NCBI GenBank assembly: GCA_031282385.1
Contig: JAITDV010000518.1
Location: 1-9,953 of the forward strand
From: Planctomycetaceae bacterium
GTDB lineage: Bacteria > Planctomycetota > Planctomycetia > Pirellulales > Thermoguttaceae
Direction: 5' to 3'
Length of the DNA stretch: 9,953 nt
Below the pieces are notes generated by a model. It made no database searches. It worked only from the letters and a program-made list of their open reading frames with translations, and was not told where the DNA came from. Position numbers and translations under genes: made by a program. Positions 1 to 4,943 of this stretch are shown piece by piece. Every line of letters starts with the position of its first letter. Within the stretch, counting starts at the first letter, position 1.

Positions 1-23
1 CCGCCTTTAACTCCTCCGAGACC

Positions 24-140
24 ACCACCCCTAACCCCTCCGAAGGAGGGGAATAAGAATACGCCTCCGAAGGAGGCGAATAAGAAGAAGCCTCCGTCGG
101 AGGCGAATTATTCCCCTCCTTCGGAGGGGTTAGGGATGGT
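24..140. repeat. GC-rich nested palindromic element, copy 1
   Basis: Outer arms 24-56 and 108-140 are 33-base inverted repeats with one mismatch. Each arm contains its own hairpin: CCCCTCC-GAA-GGAGGGG at 35-51 and CCCCTCC-TTC-GGAGGGG at 113-129. Between the arms are two more hairpins, CGCCTCC-GAA-GGAGGCG (62-78) and GCCTCCGTCGGAGGC (90-104), separated by AATAAGAA-type spacers. The element therefore has four small hairpins inside one large palindrome. It lies in AT-rich DNA and is followed by CCTACAGG and AACGAAAAGGTCTA, which also follow the second copy at 9754-9842. No coding capacity is seen. It looks like a non-autonomous MITE- or REP-like repeat; its function is unknown. Confidence 0.9.
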
Positions 141-468
141 CTCCTACAGGTTAACGAAAAGGTCTATTATCAAAATTAATTGACAAGGAGCCCCATTCAG
201 ATGCTCAAACGAACTCGCCGCGAACAAGTTGGCTACCTTTAAAACAACAAAAAGATTTTTTCAGGGACAACTAGATAATTCTGCATCTTTTGGGTTCAAA
301 ATATATGCCGAAATTGAATAAGATTTAATCATCTGCTCTTTTAATAAAAGTTGTTATGAATTTTGCAAAAGCCCAGTTTGATAACCTGCCCTAACATTCT
401 CCACTTTAGCACTTGCACTTCGAGAAGTTTTAGTTTTTGTAAGGTAGTTATTCGTACACGCTGTTTAT

Positions 469-496
469 TTGACATTCAAAGAAACAAAAGAATAAT
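469..496 (+). promoter_or_regulatory. Promoter-like site upstream of fabG
   Basis: TTGACA at 469-474 and AATAAT at 491-496 are separated by 16 nt, close to a sigma-70 consensus. The next gene on this strand is fabG, about 520 nt downstream, so a transcript would carry a long leader including the dispersed repeat at 799-894. The assignment rests on the motif only, and AT-rich DNA makes chance hits common. Confidence 0.35.
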
Positions 497-520
497 TAAC
501 GTTACGAATATTATTTGCTG

Positions 521-551
521 TGACTGAATAGTTACATTAATTCATCAGTCA
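521..551. repeat. Small inverted repeat
   Basis: TGACTG (521-526) and CAGTCA (546-551) form a stem with an AT-rich centre, in the gap upstream of fabG. Its role is unknown; it is not followed by a T-run, so it is not an obvious terminator. Confidence 0.35.
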
Positions 552-554
552 AAT

Positions 555-575
555 CGTAGAACATTAATTGTTACG
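555..575. promoter_or_regulatory. Operator-like palindrome
   Basis: AACATTAATTGTT (560-572) is a near-perfect palindrome, flanked by CGT on the left and ACG on the right. It lies between the two promoter-like sites upstream of fabG. Such a compact dyad could bind a dimeric regulator, but no regulator gene is in the window. Confidence 0.25.
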
Positions 576-639
576 CAAAAACATTCGACTAAATAGTTGT
601 GCGTAGATTTTTTGAAATTCCCCTGTTGACTTTTTCATT

Positions 640-648
640 TGGTATAAT
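640..648 (+). promoter_or_regulatory. Extended -10-like promoter element
   Basis: TGGTATAAT matches the extended -10 pattern TGnTATAAT. A TTGACT lies at 626-631, but only 11 nt separate it from the hexamer, so it cannot act as a normal -35. It may drive the region leading to fabG, with the dispersed repeat inside the leader. Confidence 0.35.
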
Positions 649-798
649 AAAGTATCGTATCTCTACTGGATTGTTTTGTTTTGGAATTTGGTTGGAGTCG
701 TTATTAGTGGTAAACAAAAATGTAACTATTCATTCGGTAGCTCTACACGCAAAATATTTATGGCATGCAGGACACGGCGCGGCACAGTAACCGATTAT

Positions 799-894
799 AC
801 TGTTCGTCCTATAAATTGCGTAACTCAAGAGCGTAAAGCCTACTTTCCAAGAGGTAAGCAGGCGAAGGTAAAAGAAATTAAAGGTATGAACAGT
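799..894 (+). repeat. ~97 bp dispersed palindromic repeat, copy A
   Basis: The element begins ACTGTTC (799-805) and ends GAACAGT (888-894), so it has short terminal inverted repeats; the ends are related over roughly 19 bases. The interior holds an 8-base stem, GCCTACTT (838-845) and AAGCAGGC (856-863), with a 10-nt loop and one mismatch. The same layout is seen at 4661-4757, 7277-7373 and 9656-9747. It carries no gene; the open frame across it is an accident of the repeat. It lies in the long gap before fabG. Confidence 0.88.
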
Positions 895-1019
895 TTAAAA
901 ACATACTCATTGACCTTGCCTTAAAAGAACGAAAATTCCATTGGGTAATGACAAATAAATTGCTGCATTTTTTTGGTGTTTTTTTTATTTAGTAACAATT
1001 AACTTTTTTTGGAGATGTT

Positions 1020-1769
1020 ATGATTAGTATTGATCTCAAAGATCGTGTTGCGATCGTTACGGGTGCGACGCGAGGAATAGGTTATGGAATAGCGCAGGCT
1101 CTAGTAACCAATGGCGCTAAAGTGTCTATAATTGGCACGAATCAAGACCGGCTGAAATCGGCTCTTGAATCTTTATGCAAATTTGAACCGCATGTTGACG
1201 GTTATATTTGTAATGTTTCTGTGACGGAAGAAGTTGAGAATACGGTCAATTCTGTGTTGTCGAAACATGGTCAAATTGATATTTTGGTGAATTGTGCGGG
1301 CATAACGCGCGATGTTCCGCTTGGAGCAATGAAAGATGATCAATGGGATGAAGTTATTGCGATAAATTTGCGAGGACCGTTTTTATTTACGCGTGCTTGT
1401 TCAAAACCGATGCGGCGGGCAAGAAAAGGACGTATTGTCAACATAACAAGTATTGTTGGCATGATGGGCAACAAAGGTCAAGCAAATTATTCGGCGTCGA
1501 AAGCAGGACTAATCGGCTTTACTCGCACGGCAGCAAAAGAATTAGCTGGCAAGAATATCACAGTCAACGCGATTGCGCCGGGTTTTATTGATACAGACAT
1601 GACGGCGGTATTGCCGGAAGTTTTGAAAAATGAGATGTTGAGCCGCACGCCGCTTGCAAGATTCGGGCAAGTTGATGATGTTGCTAATGCTGTACTATTT
1701 TTTGTAAGTGATGAAGCTTCTTTCATAACCGGTCAAATTTTGACAGTTGATGGCGGCTTGACAAGGTAA
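1020..1769 (+). CDS. fabG: 3-oxoacyl-ACP reductase (FabG, SDR family)
   Basis: The 249-residue protein is a complete classical short-chain dehydrogenase, the usual FabG length. This family reduces 3-oxoacyl-ACP to 3-hydroxyacyl-ACP with NADPH in cytosolic fatty-acid elongation. Visible features are the cofactor loop TGATRGIG (14-21), NCAG (91-94, a common variant of NNAG), structural Asn116, catalytic Ser144 in NITSIVG, and Tyr157 and Lys161 in NYSASK. The C-terminus ends in LTVDGGLTR, typical of FabG. The start ATG 1020 is supported by GGAG at 1011-1014, one of only two clear ribosome sites in the window. The gene is followed by cca after about 95 nt, and a ketoacyl synthase lies two genes on, which fits acyl-chain metabolism. 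A related SDR with another substrate cannot be excluded. Confidence 0.95.
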   Translation: MISIDLKDRVAIVTGATRGIGYGIAQALVTNGAKVSIIGTNQDRLKSALESLCKFEPHVDGYICNVSVTEEVENTVNSVLSKHGQIDILVNCAGITRDVPLGAMKDDQWDEVIAINLRGPFLFTRACSKPMRRARKGRIVNITSIVGMMGNKGQANYSASKAGLIGFTRTAAKELAGKNITVNAIAPGFIDTDMTAVLPEVLKNEMLSRTPLARFGQVDDVANAVLFFVSDEASFITGQILTVDGGLTR

Positions 1770-1851
1770 CAAAAAATTCACTGTCAATTATAGGTACTGT
1801 CTATTGTCGAAATTAATCCTACTGATAGGTTTTAATATTTTTTTGCAAATT

Positions 1852-1856
1852 GGAGG
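1852..1856 (+). promoter_or_regulatory. Shine-Dalgarno site that sets the cca start
   Basis: GGAGG at 1852-1856 lies 8 nt before TTG 1865. An upstream in-frame TTG at 1850 overlaps this site and would have no ribosome site of its own, so TTG 1865 is the better start. Confidence 0.7.
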
Positions 1857-1864
1857 TTATATCT

Positions 1865-3322
1865 TTGATATTGAATTTTACGCCGAAACCAAAGGTTAAA
1901 CGTATAATTTCGCTTCTTCTTGCCGGCGGTGCGTCGGATTGTATTTTGGTTGGCGGTTTTGTGCGGGATCTTTTTTTGGGGTTGCGGTCGAAGGATGTAG
2001 ATATTGAAGTTTATGGTCTGACTTATGAGAAAATATTTCAGATTCTTAAACGTCATTTTCATGTCAATTTTGTTGGACAAAGTTTCGGAACAATAAAAGT
2101 TGACAATGAAATCGATATAAATATTCCGAGAAGGGAATCAAAATCAAGAGTCGGACATAAAGGATTTGACTTTTTATTTGAACCGAATCTTGATTTGCAT
2201 ACAGCGTTTTCGCGCCGTGATTTTACGATCAACGCAATTGGTATTCGTTGTGACGGGTCGATTTATGATCCGTTTGATGGTCGTAACGATATTGAAAATA
2301 AAATACTGCGTGCGCCGACTCATGAATTTTGTGAGGATCCGCTTCGGGTGTTGCGCGGGATGCAATTTGCGGCGCGATTCGGTTTTACGATGGAGTCAGA
2401 AACAGTTGAACACTGCAAACGAGTTTTCAATGAATTTAACACACTTTCGGCAGAGCGGGTTTGGAGCGAATGGTCGAAATGGGGGTTAAAAGGAATAGAA
2501 CCGTCGCGAGGTTTATTTTTGTTACAAGAAACCGGTTGGATACAACATTTCCCTGAAATTGCCGGTTTAATAAACGTAACGAAAATTCATCAGACAAATT
2601 CAACTGATAAAATTTGTGATTCCGAAAATGCATTTGTCAACACGGCGAAAATATGTGATGTTGCCGTCAAGATTGCAGACGAATTTAATTTTGATGACGA
2701 TGAGCGTTTGGTGTTAATTTTTGGGGCGTTATGTCATAATTTTGGCAAGACAGACTTAAACAAGATTGACGGCAAAATAGACAACGATTTATCGTTTCAA
2801 AAAATGTACGGTTCAATTTCCAACTTAAAATCCGGTACAAAATTTCCTAATTCTGTTTCTCCATCGTTGCATTTAGCAAATCAATTTTTAGAACGTTTTA
2901 AACCTCCGTTGCGTATATTGGAACGTGTACTAGCAATTGTTGGAGAGCGGTTGACGGAAAAATTCGTATCGGAACAATGTGTAATTGATAATGTTATTTT
3001 ACGTCGGCTTGCAGTGCGTCTTGAGCCGTCTTGTATTCGGATTTGGACGGCGTTGTGCAGAGCAATGATATTGGCGGACGGTAATACTAATTTGATTAGA
3101 CAAGTTGACGAATGTGAATTGCGGGCGGCAAAGTTGGGCATAATCAATAGTAAACCGAAACCAATTTTGCAAGGTCGCGATTTGGTTACGATTGGCGTAA
3201 AACCTGGACGCGAAATGGGAAAAATTCTCGACTACGCTTACGAAGCACAACTTGACGGAATTTTTAACAATATTGATGAAGCGATTATTTGGTACAATAA
3301 TTATTGCCGTGATAAATTGTAG
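1865..3322 (+). CDS. cca: CCA tRNA nucleotidyltransferase with degenerate HD domain
   Basis: This 485-residue protein (TTG start) belongs to the class II nucleotidyltransferases that build or repair the 3' CCA of tRNA in the cytosol. The head domain shows VGGFVRDLFLGL (about 29-40) followed by the metal-binding DVD (44-46), then RRDFTINA (117-124) and the template-like block RVLRGMQFAARFGF (161-174). A central HD-type region follows, but the usual HD pair reads His291-Asn292 in LCHNFGK, and the upstream position normally VHT reads VNT (about 259). Its phosphohydrolase site is therefore probably dead. The C-terminal block around 434-475, with GRDLVTIGVKPG and YEAQLDG, is typical of long bacterial Cca proteins. 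It sits between fabG and the ketoacyl synthase. Whether it adds CCA or only A cannot be decided by eye. Confidence 0.92.
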   Translation: MILNFTPKPKVKRIISLLLAGGASDCILVGGFVRDLFLGLRSKDVDIEVYGLTYEKIFQILKRHFHVNFVGQSFGTIKVDNEIDINIPRRESKSRVGHKGFDFLFEPNLDLHTAFSRRDFTINAIGIRCDGSIYDPFDGRNDIENKILRAPTHEFCEDPLRVLRGMQFAARFGFTMESETVEHCKRVFNEFNTLSAERVWSEWSKWGLKGIEPSRGLFLLQETGWIQHFPEIAGLINVTKIHQTNSTDKICDSENAFVNTAKICDVAVKIADEFNFDDDERLVLIFGALCHNFGKTDLNKIDGKIDNDLSFQKMYGSISNLKSGTKFPNSVSPSLHLANQFLERFKPPLRILERVLAIVGERLTEKFVSEQCVIDNVILRRLAVRLEPSCIRIWTALCRAMILADGNTNLIRQVDECELRAAKLGIINSKPKPILQGRDLVTIGVKPGREMGKILDYAYEAQLDGIFNNIDEAIIWYNNYCRDKL

Positions 3323-3374
3323 TGAAAAATTATTTTTCGTTACATTAATATAAAATTTATTTTCAATTCATAAT

Positions 3375-3388
3375 TATTATTTTTTTCA
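3375..3388 (+). promoter_or_regulatory. -10-like hexamer with leaderless spacing before the ketoacyl synthase
   Basis: TATTAT (3375-3380) is followed by 8 nt ending TTTCA and then ATG 3389; no Shine-Dalgarno site is present. The same arrangement, TATAAT plus 8 nt ending TTTCA, precedes the Nudix gene. It suggests transcription starting at or next to the start codon. No convincing -35 is seen. Confidence 0.35.
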
Positions 3389-4447
3389 ATGCGTTACCAT
3401 AAAGTTTGTGTTGAGTTATTTTCTTATACGTTACCTGAAGAAGTTGTAACAACAGCGGAGCTTGAGTCTCGTCTTTTTTCGCTTTATGAACGTTTAAAGT
3501 TGCCTGAAGGTCGTCTGGAGATACTTACAGGAATCAAGGAACGCCGTGTATGGAAAGCATGCACTTCGCCGGGGCAACAAAGTGTTGTTACCGCCCGCAA
3601 ATTAATAGATAACAGCGGAATTGATCCTTCATTTATCGGTGCGTTGATACATGGTTCGGTGTGTCGTGATTATCTTGAACCGGCGACAGCGTGCGGTGTT
3701 CATCGCCAACTTGATTTACCGGAGTCAAGTTATGTTTATGATGTCTCAAATGCGTGTCTTGGAATAGTGAGCGGTATGATTCAAATTGCAAACATGATTG
3801 AGTTGGGTCATATTCGGGCAGGTATAGTTGTCGGCACGGAAAGCTCACGGTCATTGATGGAAGCAACTATTCGCCACTTGAACGCAGATCAAACACTAAC
3901 ACGAAAAAGTGTCAAGCCGGCGTTTGCATCTCTTACAATTGGTTCGGGCAGTGCGGCGGTGTTGTTGACACATGAAGATATTTCGCAAACAGGCAACCGT
4001 TTACTTGGCGGTGTGATTCGGGCAAGAACAAAATTTTGCGATTTGTGCCGCAGCGAAACAGACCAATCAGGCGGAGACTCAATGAATCCTCTTATGAATA
4101 CAGATTCGGAAGCTCTAATGAACGAAGGCGTCGCAGTAGCAAAAGATGCTTTTGAAGATTTCTTGCAAGAAATGAATTGGAATCGCTGTGATATTAATCG
4201 GATATTTTGTCATCAAGTCGGCAAGGCACATCAACAATTGCTTTTTGACAAATTGCAGTTACCAAATGAATTAAATTTTTCCACACTTGAATTTCTCGGT
4301 AACACCGGCAGTACCGCCTTACCAACAACAACAGGAATCGGTTTAGAATCAGGCATAGTAAATAACGGATCAAAAGTTGCATTGTTGGGAATTGGATCAG
4401 GTATAAATTCAATTATGTTGGGCATACAACTTGGGACAAAAAATTAA
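3389..4447 (+). CDS. 3-oxoacyl-ACP synthase III (FabH/OleA-like thiolase fold)
   Basis: The 352-residue protein is a complete ketoacyl-synthase-III-type enzyme, expected to carry out a Claisen condensation of acyl thioesters in the cytosol. The catalytic triad is visible as Cys123 in SNACLGIVSG, His275 in FCHQVGKAHQQ and Asn305 in LGNTGSTALP. The spacing from Cys to His (152) is longer than in E. coli FabH (132), while His to Asn (30) is the same. GIGSGINSIMLGI near the end is the usual C-terminal glycine block. The segment YLEPATACGVHRQL (95-108) recalls OleA-type head-to-head condensing enzymes more than housekeeping FabH, but no oleB, oleC or oleD gene is in the window. No ribosome site precedes ATG 3389. 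The family is secure; the substrate is not. Confidence 0.87.
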   Translation: MRYHKVCVELFSYTLPEEVVTTAELESRLFSLYERLKLPEGRLEILTGIKERRVWKACTSPGQQSVVTARKLIDNSGIDPSFIGALIHGSVCRDYLEPATACGVHRQLDLPESSYVYDVSNACLGIVSGMIQIANMIELGHIRAGIVVGTESSRSLMEATIRHLNADQTLTRKSVKPAFASLTIGSGSAAVLLTHEDISQTGNRLLGGVIRARTKFCDLCRSETDQSGGDSMNPLMNTDSEALMNEGVAVAKDAFEDFLQEMNWNRCDINRIFCHQVGKAHQQLLFDKLQLPNELNFSTLEFLGNTGSTALPTTTGIGLESGIVNNGSKVALLGIGSGINSIMLGIQLGTKN

Positions 4448-4463
4448 AATTCACGAAGTTTTA

Positions 4464-4552
4464 AGTTGTTCTCACTTTAAATTTCGTTTACATTTCGTCT
4501 GCTTACCCAGCGGAAAGCAAGCGGCGGTGAAGGAAATTAAAGTGTGAACAGT
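4464..4552. repeat. Dispersed repeat, double-ended variant (copy B)
   Basis: The right part, AAGCAAGCGGCGG through GAACAGT (4515-4552), matches the right end of the other copies. The left part (from AGTTGTTCTCACTTTAAA, 4464-4481) is not the usual left end but a diverged reverse complement of the same right end. The central loop (ACCCAGCGGA, 4504-4513) is also inverted relative to the loop in the other copies. The element is thus a near-complete palindrome made from two like halves. Confidence 0.75.
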
Positions 4553-4600
4553 TTAAAAATATTTAAAATCGGTCTTGCGTTGGATTGGAAAAATTTTTAT

Positions 4601-4640
4601 TATACTCTTCACACCTTAAAATTCGGTTTTCTTTTTTGTA
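4601..4640. repeat. Degenerate repeat end
   Basis: TATACTCTTCACACCTTAAA followed by TTTTTTGTAA resembles the end of the dispersed repeat (ACTGTTCACACTTTAAA). It is matched by a similar stretch at 9870-9904 with a short internal gap. It could be a decayed end or a separate small family. Confidence 0.45.
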
Positions 4641-4660
4641 AACAACAAAAGAGAAATTAA

Positions 4661-4757
4661 ACTATTCACACTTTAAATTTCCTTCACCGCCGCTTGCTTA
4701 CCTATCGGAAAACAAGCTTTTATGCTCTTGAGTCGCACAATTTATAGTACGAACAGT
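4661..4757 (-). repeat. ~97 bp dispersed palindromic repeat, copy B'
   Basis: A full copy in minus orientation: ACTATTC at 4661-4667 and GAACAGT at 4751-4757 are the ends. The internal stem is GCTTGCTT (4692-4699) with AAACAAGC (4710-4717). The adjoining TTCACCGCCGCTTGCTTACC is shared, as reverse complement, with copy B. It lies upstream of the prolyl isomerase gene. Confidence 0.88.
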
Positions 4758-4876
4758 ATAGAGATATTGCAACCATGAACACTATCTCAAAAAAAAGATA
4801 ATTCAAGTGTGATGAATATGTACAGAACGATTTTTTTGTTTTTTTATGTTGTGCAAGTTTATTGTTATTTAGTGTT

Positions 4877-4907
4877 GGGTGTGATTTAGGGTTGGGATGT
4901 GTTTGGG
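4877..4907 (+). promoter_or_regulatory. Four-run G tract, possible G-quadruplex
   Basis: Four GGG runs at 4877-4879, 4889-4891, 4894-4896 and 4905-4907 are separated by 9, 2 and 8 nt, on the coding strand 36 nt before the isomerase start. G runs are scarce elsewhere in these AT-rich gaps. Two loops are long, so stability is uncertain. Confidence 0.3.
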
Positions 4908-4943
4908 AATAATTGGTTAATTTACTTTACAAATTGAAATAAA

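Larger units (their letters stand above)
1..1019. other. Gene-free upstream region with repeats
   Basis: About 1 kb without a convincing gene. From left to right it holds a GC-rich nested palindrome (24-140), a short GC-richer island (about 181-245), AT-rich DNA with a promoter-like site (469-496), a small inverted repeat (521-551), an operator-like palindrome (555-575), an extended -10-like site (640-648), and one copy of the ~97 bp dispersed repeat (799-894). The island at 181-245 has a 13-codon frame starting ATG 201 after AAGGAG (185-190), and longer open frames lie on both strands (for example + strand 155-271). None was recognised, so it may be a gene remnant. The open frames at 599-790 and 676-924 run into the dispersed repeat and are not believed to be genes. 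Confidence 0.7.
4448..4943. other. Repeat-filled gap between the ketoacyl synthase and prolyl isomerase genes
   Basis: About 500 nt without a gene. It contains a double-ended variant of the dispersed repeat (4464-4552), a degenerate repeat end (4601-4640), a full copy on the minus strand (4661-4757), then an AT-rich stretch and a tract with four GGG runs (4877-4907) before the isomerase start. The arms 4515-4554 and 4659-4699 are near-identical inverted copies about 100 nt apart, so a transcript across this gap could form one long hairpin. Confidence 0.8.

Noticed and set aside
24..140. CRISPR-like array or intrinsic terminators in the GC-rich palindrome
   Set aside because: The repeats are inverted hairpins with short uniform AT spacers, not direct repeats with unique spacers, and no T-run follows any hairpin.
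626..648. TTGACT plus TATAAT as a standard promoter
   Set aside because: The spacer is only 11 nt; only the extended -10 part was kept.
676..924. 82-codon open frame on the plus strand
   Set aside because: Half of it is translated dispersed repeat copy A; other copies do not keep the frame open, and no family is recognised.
1850..1864. Upstream TTG 1850 as the start of cca
   Set aside because: It overlaps the Shine-Dalgarno site, which is well placed for TTG 1865.
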